Positions 36,272-48,300 of a stretch of DNA of 64,000 nucleotides are shown piece after piece; position 1 is the stretch's first letter, and each line of letters opens with the position of its first letter. This DNA comes from Dasypus novemcinctus (taxonomy: Eukaryota > Chordata > Mammalia > Cingulata > Dasypodidae), in the NCBI RefSeq assembly GCF_030445035.2, contig NC_080678.1:59721087-59785086 (forward strand). Reading direction: 5' to 3'. A program made the position numbers and the translations under genes. Below the pieces are notes generated by a model. That model did no database searches, was not told where the DNA came from, and was given only the letters and a program-made list of their open reading frames with translations.

Positions 36272-36672
36272 GTTGAAACATGTACTCCAATGAGAGACAT
36301 GTTCTTGACCTTAATTGACATTGCTGTATGGGCCTTAGTCTGCATTACTGGAGTCCTTTACAAGCAGAAGAAATTTGAATACAGTGAGTCAGAGAAAGGC
36401 ATGGGGAGAAGCCCGGAGTCAGTAAAATCGGAAAAGGAGACATAAGGAGAAGGTGATCACTATGTGATCAGAGGCAAAGGTGCAAGCCAAGGACCTGCAA
36501 GAATTGCAGCAAGTCAGCACTGAATTGCTACAAACTTTGGGGAGAAAGCATGGCCTTGGTGGCACCTTGATTTTGGACTTCTAGCCTTTCAGACCAATAC
36601 CTAATAAATTCCTGTTTTCAAATCAATCTGTTTTGTGGTATTTTTCATAGCAGCTCTGGCAAGCTAAGACAT
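36272..36672 (+). mobile_element. MLT1-type MaLR LTR, plus strand
   Basis: GAAACATGTACTCCAATGAG at the left; GCACCTTGATTTTGGACTTC, AATAAATTCCTGTTTTCAA and TGTGGTATTTTTCATAGCAG near the right end, finishing CTAAGACA. Confidence 0.7.
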
Positions 36673-37559
36673 ATCTGAAATATTTCTGATGCAGATGAAC
36701 CCAGGCTGGTATAAGCTTCACTTTGTTGAAGGATTAATAGAGGGAAAAATATTCTTGTCTGCAAATACTCTCAAGGATGAGAGGGTTAGTTGCAGAAAAA
36801 CAAAAACAAAACAAAAATATCTGTATGTAATTCTTGGAACTGGGCATAGTGGCCTCTCACTCAGTAAGATTTGAGAAACAATACAGGACATGCCAAAATA
36901 GTTCCACAATTCACCTGTCCTTGCCTCCCATCATTCAGTAATTCAGACATTGGAGCAATTTTCTAGGTCCCTCTATCATTATCATCATAGGTCCAGGCTC
37001 TCATCAAATCATGTTTGATTTTCTAAGACCCCCCTTAAGCTGTTTTTTCTCCCTCCAGTCTTTCCCCTTCTCATGCAACCTGACTCTCTGCCACAAATGT
37101 CCTCATTTCATTCCTATGCTCTCGTATCTGCAGTTTTTATTCACCAACTCGTTGATATGATAAATACTATTTGTAATGTTTTGATTTTTTTTTTATGTGA
37201 CAAAACAAATGGAAAGTTAAGTTCGATACCTGGCTGTCACTTCAGAAGTTAGCAGCCTTTTCTAGCTCATCTCAAATTTGATCAGGTCAATAACATCTTT
37301 CGTGATAATTGTCTCACTCTTGACCACTCACTACTTTTCCTATATTTAGATTATGTTCAGTTTAGCAGTTTTGCAAACACTGTCTTTCAAATGCTCTTTT
37401 TTCCTTTAAATATCAATTTGTTTGTCTTTTCCAACCCTCAGCAGGAAAAGTATATTATTTTTGAAACCTCCCACTAGAACTAGACTAGTATTAATCACAT
37501 AGTACTTAGTAAATGGAATTGAATTGTGGCATGAACTTACATTTTGAAATATATAATGG

Positions 37560-37815
37560 CAATAATAACACCAATCTAAAAGATTTTGTGATCATCTATG
37601 CTCTAGGAAGTATGCTAAGAAGTGATGAATTGTGCTTCATATTTTCTTTAATTTTCACACTTTCTTCCCTCACAACAAACCAGGAAGAAAGAACTTTTAG
37701 TATCCCCATTTGACAGATGATAAACAGAGAAGAATGGGACTTCTCTAAGGTAGCAATGTTTACTGGCAAGGAGTTGACTCTAGAGACCAAGCTATTAACC
37801 ATTCCTCTACCCATT
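37560..37815 (-). repeat. MIR SINE, minus strand
   Basis: TATGCTCTAGGAAGTATGCT, CCCCATTTGACAGATGATAA, GAGTTGACTCTAGAGACCAA, TATTAACCATTCCTCTACC: reverse MIR order. Confidence 0.65.
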
Positions 37816-37899
37816 TCTGATTAAACCAAGTGACTTGTAATGTAATTACAATTTTAAAAATTCTCTTTTAAAAAATGAAGTTCTTTTATTTGTTAGAAA

Positions 37900-38800
37900 T
37901 AATATGAGGAGTGGTTTAGAGTATAAAATGATAAATTCTGACTGCTGGATTCAAACACTACTACTTAATAACTGACATTTTAGGCACTTAATAACTACTT
38001 TATTTATTAGTTTAAAAAAAGATGATAATATTACTTAACATATAGAGTTGTTCTGACAGTTAAAAGTGAAAATCTATGTGAAGTGTGTAAGTCAGTGTGT
38101 TAGTCAACCAAAGTGGTGCCGATGCAAAGCACCAGAACTCTGTTGGCTTTTGTAAAGGGTATTTATTTGGGGTAGAAGTTTACAATAACAGGGCCATAAA
38201 AAGTCCAACTCAAGGTACAATAAGAGGTACTTTCTCACCCAAAATCATTGCCCATGTGTTGAATCAAGATGGTGGGCAGTGTCTGCAAGGGATCAGACTT
38301 CCTTCTTCCTCTCAAGGCTCCATGGTCCCAGCTTCTTCCCAGCTCAGCTGTAGGCTGGTCTAAGGCTTGTCTCTCTCCCCCAGGTTCATTTCTTTCTGGG
38401 CTTCACTCTGTTCTCTTCACAAGGTCAGCTATAGACTATCAGGCTCATCTCTCTTCCTGGGACCTCTACTGTATCTAATAAGCTGTCTCTCTTCCTTTGT
38501 GTTCTTCTTCTCCATGCATCTACGTCTGTGTGAGAGTCTGTTTTATCATCCCACCAAGAGCACTGGGACTTAACACTGAGTTTCACTCTAAAGATGTGGT
38601 TGAATCAAAGCCCTAATCTTAACATAATTTATTCAGACTCCTCAGCTGAATCTAGTACAATGAAAAGGTTATCACACCCAGAGGAACAGACCAGTTTTCA
38701 AACAATCTATATCTCTTTTTGGAATTCATAAATAATATCAAACTGCCATAGTCAGAGACTGGCACACATTAGGCAATTGAGGAATGTTTGCTAAAACAAA
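37900..38800 (+). repeat. MIR SINE interrupted by an LTR
   Basis: The left part (37900-38095) runs from GGAGTGGTTTAGAG through GATTCAAACACTACTAC to TTAACATATAGAGTTGTTCT. The right part (38756-38800) has the MIR 3' end CTGGCACACATTAGGCAATT. They were one element before insertion of 38096-38750. Confidence 0.7.
38096..38750 (-). mobile_element. ERVL-like solo LTR, same family, minus strand (copy 2)
   Basis: Starts TGTGTTAGTCAACCAAAGTG and ends AATATCAAACTGCCATA. Exact 5-bp target duplication GTCAG (38091-38095, 38751-38755). The left ~170 bp match copy 3 closely (GGTATTTATTTGGGGTAGAAG-like block); the interior has a longer CT-rich section. Confidence 0.8.
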
Positions 38801-40439
38801 AGTGATAATATTGACAATAATGATAACATTCTCCAGAGGCCCCCTTCTGAATAGGTGAAAACTTCTCCTAGGTTATAGTGCTTATTCTCTGGGTAGTAGC
38901 ATGATGAGGAATCTTCATTTTATATTGGTTTTGCCTGTATTTTTTGGAAAACTGAGACTTGGTGACTCCCTAGAATGACTTGCAGAATAAAACTTACTCA
39001 GCATCTTCAAAACTTTGTGAGTTCTAACTTTCTGAAAAGCAAAAGGTATGGAAAACATCTTAAATCAAGACATATATGCATCTACATCACAATATACAAA
39101 GGAAACCTATTCTCTCATAAAGTCCTAGAATCCCAGACAAAATATTTTTACAGTAGATTGAAGGAAATCCTGAAACTGAAAAATATACTAAATGTACCAC
39201 CCATCTTCCTATTTTCTTCTATTCAGTATAGCAGTTCTGGTAGGTTTTTATTTTTCTCACTGAGAACTGCACTACTCTTAAATAAACATGATTATAGCCT
39301 AGAAGAGCTACAGACTGCTTCAGATGCTAAAAATAAAATAGTTAAAATGGAGAGACTTCAATTAGATGCGGGCTGCTCAACAATTTAACTTCTAATTGTC
39401 TTGTGGTTATTCCACAACTGGGAATTGGCCGTATTCTGTTTAAAGGAGATTGAAGGTCTCAGAAAAAAATAAGAAATGAAGTGGAATTTTTGTTCCCAAA
39501 TCCTGATCTCTAGAAAAATAAACCAAAAAAATCATATTTGTACTACAAAATTAAAACATGAAATCCTAAGTCATGTCTTAAAATGTTCTCTTTTCAAAAT
39601 GAGTAGGCATTCTTCTAGTCTGAGAGATTAGAGGAAACAAGTTGCTTATTGGCGATGGTGTTTCAATCAAAATATTTACTTCTTTTTGAGAATGACAGAA
39701 GCAAATAGTTGCTAGTAAAAAAAATTCACATTAAGTTCCTTTCTCAGTTTCCATTCCATTCATGAAGACTTCTCAATGTCATATGCACTAATTTGATAAT
39801 TTCCTAACTTCTTTTTATAGTTTTAGAAACATATTATTTTATAAAATAAATAAATTTTGATCATTTGTGTTTCTTTTGGCATGTGATATTGAATTGAAAA
39901 TAAGCAAAAGTTTATATGATAAACTCAGAATGAAGGGTAGTAGTTCATTTTTCATTAAATGTTGGTAAAGAGGCAATTTTAAAACCGTACATATTAACAG
40001 AATCCATATACACATGTAAGAAAAATATAATTGTCCATATGTATATAGCCTTGCCACCTCCAAACTTAAATCCATTACTATTTAGATTTATATACTATTT
40101 AACTATTATTAGCAGCTCAAACACAAGTACACCAAAATACACTAGATCATTGGAAAGTGTGGTGTGAGTTTTAAGTGATCAAAGTGATCAACTTAGTTCA
40201 CAACATGGCTTCCATGACACATTTCACTGACTGTGCCTTCCCAGTTTCTTTAGAGATTGCTTTTTCTTTGCCTACACCTTACATACTAGTATTGCTGTGG
40301 GTTCCATTCAAGTCTGCCTTCTCAATTCTTAAGACTTCCTTATTTGCTTTCTTTAGACAATGTCATCATTGCACTTTGTTTTAATCAATACTACACACCT
40401 ACAATTCCATTATCTATGCATGTGTATTTGCATATATAC
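38801..40439. other. Intergenic, no recognised feature
   Basis: AT-rich. The 137-codon open frame at 38975-39388 has no recognisable homology or splice context. No repeat family assigned. Confidence 0.35.
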
Positions 40440-40555
<116 letters not shown>

Positions 40556-40589
40556 ATGAGTTTGTACCCTAATGTCACCCTTAAGCTCT

Positions 40590-41330
40590 GGATGGAACTT
40601 TTTTGTCCATTGCTGACTAGACGTCTCCAGCTGGAAGACACATAGAAATTTCAAAGTCAACACATCCAAAACTGAACTTGAAATATAAATTTCAGAGTTC
40701 TTTTTCCTATTATCTCATTTTCCAATGGCTATCATCTATTCAGTCACCAAGTCCAAAAACTGAGGTTTATTCAATACTCTGTCTTATAATCTTCCTTCTA
40801 CATCCATCCAATATATTCCTTACATGATCCAAGATTTAAACTTGCCTCTTTACCTTTATTTCTACTGCTGTATTGCAGATCTTTGTGATCTCTTTAACTT
40901 ATTGAAACAACCACCTTACCAGAGTTCCCAATCCCAGTTTTACCTTCTTCCGACTCAGAACCATTTATGACTAAAGCTTTTTGTTATTTTTTTCTTAAAT
41001 TCTAACATGGATATTCATTTCCTATAGAAATATGTCTACAGTAAGATTAAAAAAATAAGATCTTATTTTATTATTTATTTTTGTTCCCACCTCTCTCTAG
41101 TCTAACCCACTCCTTCACATATACACTCCACTATCTAATTTTATTCTCTGAAATGCTGGAATAATCCAAAACACCAAACTCATTCATGTGCTTCTGCTTT
41201 CTCTTCTATTGTACCAACACCCTTGAGTGCTGTCCCCCCACTAATGTCACCTAGATAATGTCACCTTTGTACCCTCCCAAACCATCCTCAGGTCTCATAC
41301 CTTTTGAGGAGTCTTTTTGATTTTCTCAGA
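40590..41330 (+). mobile_element. L2 LINE fragment, plus strand
   Basis: GACGTCTCCAGCTGGAAGAC, TCAACACATCCAAAACTGAA, GGCTATCATCTATTCAGTC and later TGTGCTTCTGCTTTCTCTTC follow the L2 consensus order. Diverged. Confidence 0.65.
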
Positions 41331-41334
41331 ATTA

Positions 41335-41835
41335 ATCATTCCGTTTATTCTGATTATCTACCACTGTGTGACAAATTACTAAAAAATTTAATGGCTTAAA
41401 ACTACACGTTTTTACTATATCTCATGAGTTTGTGGGTCAGGAACTTGGTCAGGATTCAGCTGTCTGCTTCTTCCTCTATCCATGGTTACTTGGGGATATT
41501 CAGCTGGCCACTGTGCAGGCTTGGCGAATCCAACATGGTTTCACTCACAGGCTTGGCACCTTGGTGGGATGGCTGAAAGTCTGGGCTCAGCTAGACTCCT
41601 CTCCTTCTCCATGTTGTCTCAAGAGTTTTCTACATGGTTTCTCCAGCAGAGTAATAAGACTTCTTACTCAGCAATAGAGGGCTTCAAGAGACCAAGACAG
41701 AGGCTACCTATCTCCTAAAAGACCAAGTCTAGAAATGTGTAAAGAACCTTTGTTTGTATCCTATAGGTCAAAGCAGTCATAGGCCATTCCAGATTTAAGG
41801 ACAGGGGAAATAGACCACAGGGCAGATATGTGCTT
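41335..41835 (-). mobile_element. Ancient MaLR/MER-like element, family unresolved
   Basis: TGTGTGACAAATTACTAAAA, TAATGGCTTAAAACTACACG, TTTGTGGGTCAGGAACTTGG and GGCTGAAAGTCTGGGCTCAG match a common mammalian repeat whose name I cannot fix. Confidence 0.45.
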
Positions 41836-42217
41836 TGCTTATCTTTGTAACTCCAACTCCTAGTACCGTGCATAGATTTGTTGCATTAGCCATGTTGCTA
41901 TTCCTCATGTCTGTTCAAAGAGATAGCTGCATTAGAAGACTCCAGTCCAGTAGGAGGACTGGGCAGTATTTGTAAAACATCTCAGCCATTTTCTCCCATT
42001 CTGCAGGCCTGTGAGAACTCTTTCATTCCTCTTTTGTGGGTTTCTTTCTCTCTAAATATTTCTGTTACAGACTACAACCAATAATATATTTCCCTTCACT
42101 TTCTTCTCAATGGCTTAAAATGTTGGAAGGGTAAGATCAGATCTCCAGCTTTTGTTACTGACAAGCAAAACTGAATCTGGAAACATTAGGGAAAGAGAAG
42201 TTTTTAAGAATAGGTGA

Positions 42218-42468
42218 AAGGAGTAGATGTGGCTCAACAGTTGAGTGCTTGCTTCCCACATGAGAGGTCCTGGGTTCAGTTTCCAGTGCCTCCTAAGAAA
42301 AAAACAAAAACAAGCAACAAGCAAAAATGAAACAAAGAAACCAACTCAGGGGAGATGAGGTGGCTCAGTGGTTGAGTGTCAGCTTTCCATGGACGAGGCC
42401 CGGGGTTCAATCCCGGCCTCTGGTTCAATCGCCAGCCCCCAGTATCTCAAGAAACAAACAAACATACA
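42218..42468 (+). mobile_element. DAS SINE, plus strand, two tRNA-like modules
   Basis: The first module begins GGAGTAGATGTGGCTCAACA and has CCTGGGTTCAGTTTCC; an A-rich linker follows; the second module GATGAGGTGGCTCAGTGG has GGGGTTCAATCCCGG. A-rich end. Near-matching flanks AATAGGTGA/AACAGGTGA. Confidence 0.8.
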
Positions 42469-42674
42469 AAACAGGTGAGTGATTAGATCACTTTAAAACA
42501 AAACAAATTTCATAACTGAAATAATGTGTATTTTGAAAGAAACATTGGCTGATACATAATTCATCACTTAGGATGGTATTAATGTAGCTTTGATGGAGGT
42601 TTCTTTACTTCATACATTTAATTCTGACCTTGTTCAATTCACTTACTTTCCTCTGTTTCCTTATCCATAAAATG

Positions 42675-42872
42675 AGGAAGTTGAATAAAGCAGAGATTGA
42701 AGCTCAAGAATAGCAGAAGCTTCACCAGAAGCTAGGAAGGGGCTTGGAAGGATTCTTCCCTACAGATTACAGACTTCTAGCATGCACAACTGTGAGACAA
42801 TACATTTCTGTTGTTTTAAGCCATTCAGTTTGTGGTACTATAGTACAGGCAACCCCAGGAAACTGAAAGGGA
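42675..42872 (+). mobile_element. MLT1-type MaLR LTR 3' part, plus strand
   Basis: ACAGACTTCTAGCATGCACA, ACTGTGAGACAATACATTTC, GTTGTTTTAAGCCATTCAGT and TTTGTGGTACTATAGTAC are the MLT1 3' end. Confidence 0.65.
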
Positions 42873-43096
42873 TAGCTTATGCCTACTTTTGCTGCATGCT
42901 AATTACTGCTGCATGTAATGCTTAGGTCCCAGTGCCTCTAGAGTTCAGATTCAGCACATGATGAGAATCATTGAGAATCTTCCAGACAACTGTGGTCACA
43001 GTAAAGAATAGTTACAGGGTTGGTCTTGTATTTAGATGAGGATTATGTGTATCAAATCCAATTAAATATATATTTTAAAAGCTGTGCATAATTTTA

Positions 43097-43495
43097 TTTT
43101 TCTTTTAAAAAGATTTATTTATTGCCCCTCCTCCTCATTGTTTGCACTTGCTGTCTGCTTTCTGTGTCCCTTTGCTGTGCGGTCTTCTGTGTCTGCTTGT
43201 CTTCTCTTTAGGTGATACCGGGAACTGATCCTGGGACCTTCTGGAGTGCGAGAGAGGTACTTAGTCTCCTGCACCACCTCAGCTCCCTGGTCTGCTGTGT
43301 CTTTTATTATCTCTCCTTTGTGTCTCTTTTTGTTGCGTCATCTTTCTGCACCAGCTACTCCGCATGGGTCAGCACTCTGCATGGGTCAGATCTCCATTTG
43401 GGCCAGCTGGCCTTCTCCAGGAGGCCCCAGGAATTGAATCCTGGACCCCCTATATGGTAGATGGGAGCCCAATTGCTTGAGCTACATCCACTTCT
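43097..43495 (-). mobile_element. DAS SINE, minus strand
   Basis: The right end is the reverse of the tRNA-like head (AATTGCTTGAGCTACATCCA) with reversed B-box GGAATTGAATCCTGG; AAAGATTTATTTATTG lies at the tail side. Imperfect 15-bp flanks CTGTGCAT(AA/GC)TTTTA at 43082-43096 and 43496-43510. Confidence 0.85.
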
Positions 43496-43844
43496 CTGTG
43501 CATGCTTTTAAATGATATGGAAGAATTTGATTATTAATTAGCTCTTTCAGAGCATATCTAGGTGCAATACTTCTACTTTCATATCCTATAAAAAGCATTG
43601 TCATCTACTTTGAAATAGAACCCTTTTGAACAGTATAAAAGGTAGATGCTCATTTCACTTTTCCCATTACATCAGTGGTCATTAAATGGAAGTCATTTTC
43701 CTTTAGAAAGTAGGATCAGTGTTCTCCTCAGAAAAATGTGGTTATAGCCTGAGGTGGTAACAATGAAATGTTAGTAAAATCAATGCTTATTAACCCAATA
43801 CACCAAGCTAAAATAGATGTGGATATTTTATAGCTTAGGTGCTA

Positions 43845-44085
43845 TGAATTGTGTGAAAGGCTTTGGATTCAGATTCACCTGGATTTGAACCCTGCTCTAA
43901 GATACCAGTCACATTACTTCATTTCTCTGAGTCTGCTTCCTCATCTTTAAAATGGGTCTGATAATAATTGTACCCATTTCAGGAGGTTACTATGAGAATT
44001 AAATGATTATTGCACACACATATTGAGAACTGTACCTGGCATATAATATATGCTCAAGAGATGTTAATGATTATGATTATCGAAA
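43845..44085 (+). repeat. MIR SINE, plus strand
   Basis: CACCTGGATTTGAACCCTGC, CTGAGTCTGCTTCCTCATC, AAAATGGGTCTGATAATAAT, CTGTACCTGGCATATAATAT. Confidence 0.8.
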
Positions 44086-44099
44086 GAATGGGAATAGCA

Positions 44100-44300
44100 T
44101 TTTCCATTTCTTACTCTTGCTCTTGTTATCTCTTGAATCTCTAATCCATACCTCATCTCATTTCCATATGTCAAAATTCTACCTAATTGAAGGCATTTCT
44201 TCTATAAAGCCTAACTGATTCCCTATCATCAAATGATCTCTCCTTATTTTGAGCTCCTGTAAAACTTTGTTGATTCTCCCTTATTTTTGTTTCTTTAATG
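44100..44300 (+). mobile_element. L2 fragment, plus strand
   Basis: CATTTCTTCTATAAAGCCTA, ACTGATTCCCTATCATC and TTATTTTGAGCTCCTGTAAA resemble the L2 3' region. Short and diverged. Confidence 0.45.
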
Positions 44301-44309
44301 TGAAGAACA

Positions 44310-44498
44310 CAGACTTTAGGGTCTGATAAACCCTGGTGCATGTACTAAGTATGTAATTTTAGGCAAGTAACCTAACTTCAGTGAACATAGTCTTGCCTGT
44401 GAAATGATAAGGAAAGTAAAAGGCATACTTACTGTGCAGAATTATTGTAAGGATAAAATGCAATAAAGTTTGTAAAGAAGCCAGCTAAGAGCTGACTC
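44310..44498 (+). repeat. MIR SINE, plus strand, diverged
   Basis: AACACAGACTTTAGGGTCTG, TTTTAGGCAAGTAACCTAAC and AATTATTGTAAGGATAAAAT follow MIR order. Confidence 0.6.
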
Positions 44499-44642
44499 AA
44501 GAATAAATGATATTACTATTCATACATTAATTTTAAAAATATAATCAAGTGAAATAAGTATTTGACATATAAGAATAAATGATATTACTATTCATACACT
44601 AATTTTAAAAATATAATCAAGTGAAAGAAGTATTTGACATAT
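44499..44642. repeat. 72-bp tandem duplication
   Basis: Two head-to-tail copies beginning AAGAATAAATGATATTAC (44499-44570, 44571-44642), differing at only a few positions, hence recent. Located at the end of a MIR. Confidence 0.9.
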
Positions 44643-46969
44643 TACCTTATAAATGATAGAGCTCAATAACTGCTGACTTGGATTTGAGACCAGAAATATC
44701 GTTACTTGCACATTTTTCTCCTATCATTAGGAAGGCCACCTACTACTGTCCTAAGAATGACTACATTGTGCGATCTTGGAGGTTTCTCTGCACAAATAAC
44801 CAAGGAGATGTCTGTTACCACGACACAGTACAAACAAATTTAAAAGTAGCTGAAAAATTAGAGCAGGAAATAACTACCCAAAGCTTGCCAACTGTCAGTA
44901 AAATGCTAACCTGCTTGAATAATTTCTTGGTTTGTTTTAAAAACACGAGGGCTGATGTACTAAAATTTGTGACCCAAAACTAAACATAGTAAGACACAAA
45001 TAACAGTGTAAATGTTTTGGTTGTGTAACCCATCCTACTTTAGTTGATGGAGCTTGGGGAAACAGACAGTGATGTCCATGGCTGTTTGATCCTTGACACA
45101 TCCTGTATTATGCAAGTATGGAATTGGCCGGTATAAGGGATGCTCTCATTAGGAAAGTCTGATCTGTGCCTTATTCATGGCTCAGAATTTGATGGTAACA
45201 TGACAAATGAAATGGAGCTCAGGAGAGACCATGTTCCTTGACTTTAATACATTACTAGCAAAGCTAATTCTAAGATCATTTCATTTCCACGGGGCCTATT
45301 GTCAATATTCCAAACCCTAAACAGCCAATAAGTAGAAAAAGAAATTGAGAATGAGCCAATAGGAAGAGCGACACTTTTGGTTTTACAGTGGTGTTGGCCC
45401 TAGGAACTAGGAAAATTCCAGTTGAGGATTTACCTAGTAGCTCTTTCCTCCTGGTGTTGCCTCTTCTGCTTGCATGGTCCTAACACTTTCACCTTCAATT
45501 TCTGAGTTAAATCAATTCCTGTTAACCTCTGTTTTACCCAGTCTCTTCTTTTTTCCCTCTCTGACTCCCACCCACTTCAGGTTGAAGACTAAATTTGTGA
45601 CCAGGATACAGCATGGTTCTTGAAAGTTGAGACAAGTTTTGGTTGTAATATATTTCAGTAAATAACTTATTACAGCATGCTCAATGACTCTAATTACCTA
45701 TCATTTCCAGGAAATACATTCAGACACAATGGACCAGAATTCTGCCCTTTCCTCTTCCTTCTTTCTTGTGTTGTCTGTGTGTGTGTATTTTAGTTTTCTA
45801 TTCAATTTGGTACTCTGTGACATTAATATTCTAACAAATTTATATGCAAGAGAACATAGTGAGTCTTTTCTACTGCCTTCCCTCCTCAAACCTGTCCCTT
45901 GCCCCCTACATACACAGCACCAGATGAATCTGGTAGGGACCTTAAATGGCACTAGATCAACCTCATTTCAAATTACAAAAACTATTTTTGCAATATCACC
46001 GAGAAAAAGTGTCTGTCTGAACACTTTCACTAAAGGGAGATACTTTAGTTGGTGTTCCGTTTAATTGTTATCTAATTGTTAGACCTTTTATTGAGCAAAA
46101 ACCTGCTTCTCTATAACTTTCTATCTATTTATTCCAGAAAGTCTCTAGAATATCACAAATTGTTTGCTCTTTCTTTCCCATGACATACCTCTTCAGATTT
46201 TGAAGGTCAATTTTTTTTCTCCAAGCTTTCTTTGCTTTTTTTTTTGCTTTAGAATAAGCATCTTACCATTTCTTCATGTGAAGTTTCCAAATTGTTTATA
46301 GTCTTGGATGTTCTTCCTGAGGTACTTCCTATTTTATCAAAGTTGTTTAAAAGGAGCATCTAGAAGCACACAAAAGATTTGGAGTATTTTCTCACTAATG
46401 CCATTAGGCTCCATGACAATGATTCTATATATCTATCCAAATAAGTGGAAAAATGGTTTTATGTTTTTTACTGGACTTACTGTATTGTTGGTTGCAATCA
46501 CACTTGGAATTAATGCACATCTTTCTCAAATTGCTTGAGGTCAAGTATAGTCCTTCATTCTAAACTGCTGAAATTAACTTTTGGTACCTAAATGTAGCAT
46601 TTATTAGTTAACCTTTTAAAATTGTTATTCCAACTCAATAAAATATTTATCATTTTAATTACATCATCCAATGTATTAGTTTCAAACATTGTGGTCACTG
46701 AAATTCTGAAAAATGTGTCCTTGATATATCCATCCTTCATGGAGAGACTAACAGAATGGACAAACCTTATAGCATAACATTAGGGATCTCCCTCTGATAG
46801 GGTCAATATATTAATTGTGGTCCACAATGGTTTGGAAAATTTTGACTATCTATAATTGATAAAAAATATAATAGACTTAATGATCCATATTTAATTATTT
46901 AACTGATACTAATGAGTGTGAGCTATGTGCCAGAACTGTGCCATATAAGGTAAATTTTTGTAGTAACCA
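44643..46969. other. Intergenic, unresolved
   Basis: Holds a 101-codon open frame (44678-44983) that I cannot assign, and unassigned AT-rich sequence. 45300-45600 has CCAAT-like words and an LTR-like texture, but no family was recognised. Confidence 0.3.
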
Positions 46970-47115
46970 TCTTCTCTGTTTTTAAAATTTCCTCATCTGT
47001 ACAAAGGAAATGATAATAGTAAACTTATTTGAGAATTTTTGAGAAGATTAAAAAAAAACAATGCACAGTTCCTGACACCTAATAAGCACTCTGTGAATTG
47101 CAGTTATCATTTCAA
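46970..47115 (+). repeat. MIR SINE 3' part, plus strand
   Basis: TTTCCTCATCTGTACAAAGG, GAAATGATAATAGTAAAC and TTCCTGACACCTAATAAGCA. Confidence 0.65.
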
Positions 47116-47132
47116 AGATATTGTGTCCCTGA

Positions 47133-48300
47133 TTATGTCACTCAACAAATATTTATTGAACGTCAACTTTGCCTGAGGCCCCGCGATGAAAGGACTGTAC
47201 TTGCTGCCCTCAATATGCACTCATATCAAAAGGAGAGATATAATGTCTTAGGAAACAAAACCAAACTAGTCAGATACGATGAAAATTTTGAGAGGAATCA
47301 TCCAAATCATACTGCGACCCAGGAAGAAGGGAAGGCTATGCAGAAGATTCTACGCTTTAGAGGAATTTTTGAGGTATTGTTAAATAAAGAAAAGACTTGG
47401 CATTAAAGAAGGTGAAAGGAAAAACTGTTTGAAAAGGCCCAGAAATCAGAGAAATACTTGTGTTTCTGAGGGATCAAAAGGGGCTCTGAAAAATCATTTA
47501 TTTTATTTAAGTTTTTAAAAAGATTTATTTTTATTTATTTCTCTTCCCTTCCTCCTCCCCCTCACCGCCCCCCAGTTGTCTGCTCTGTGTCCATGTGCTG
47601 TGTGTTCTTCCGTGGCCACTTGTATTCTTGTCAGTGGCACTGGGAAACTGTGTCTCTTTTTTGTTGTGTCATCTTGCTGCGTCAGCTCTCCATGTGTGCA
47701 GCACCACTCCTGGACAGGCTGCACTTTTTTCACATGGGGCGGCTCTCCTTACAGGGCACATTCACTGCATGTGGGGCTCCCCTACACGGGGGACACCTCT
47801 GCATGGCACAGCACTCCTTGAGCATAGGCACTCCTTGCACACATCGGCACTGCACGTGGGCCAGCTCACCACATGGGTCAGGAGGCCCTGGATTTGAACC
47901 CTGGACCTCCCATGTGGTAGGTGGAAGCTCTACTAGTTGAGCTAAATCCGCTTCCCTGAAAAATCATTTTGAACTTGTGGGGGTTCACAAGAGACAGGGA
48001 GAAATAAGATTGCAGAGAAATAAAACTGTTGAGAAATGAGGCTGCTGAGAAATGCCAAGAAAAGAGGCGGGGGTGAGGCAGGGGCCCAATTATCAAGAGT
48101 CTTGTATGCTAGGGTTAGGATTTGGGTTTTATTCTGAAGGAAATTGGAGGCGCAGAAAATTGTAAGAGAGGGGCAGGGAATGACAGGGTTAGACCCACAT
48201 TTTTAAAAGATTACTGGCAGGAACCAAGATGGATTAGAGAGGATTATACAAAAATAAATGAGACCAGTTAAGGGAGCCATTTCAATAGCCCATGCAGGGA
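47133..48300 (-). mobile_element. L2 LINE, minus strand, split by a DAS SINE
   Basis: Left: CACTCAACAAATATTTATTG and TACTTGCTGCCCTCAATATG. Right of the SINE: GTCTTGTATGCTAGGGTTAG, GGGTTTTATTCTGAAGGAAA, CATTTTTAAAAGATTACTGG. This is the reverse L2 order across the insertion. The 102-codon frame at 47098-47406 lies in it. Confidence 0.7.
47500..47955 (-). mobile_element. DAS SINE (long form), minus strand, inserted in L2
   Basis: Exact 14-bp duplication CTGAAAAATCATTT (47486-47499, 47956-47969). The tRNA-like head reversed at the right (TAGTTGAGCTAAATCCGCTT) with GGATTTGAACCCTGG; TTTAAAAAGATTTATTT at the tail side. Confidence 0.9.

Noticed and set aside
44499-44642. CRISPR-like or satellite array
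   Set aside because: Only two copies with no spacers; a simple tandem duplication in a mammalian genome.
47576-47940. Cysteine/His-rich open frames on the + strand, repeated at 53757-54204
   Set aside because: Both are translations of antisense DAS SINE sequence; their similarity to each other comes from the SINE.
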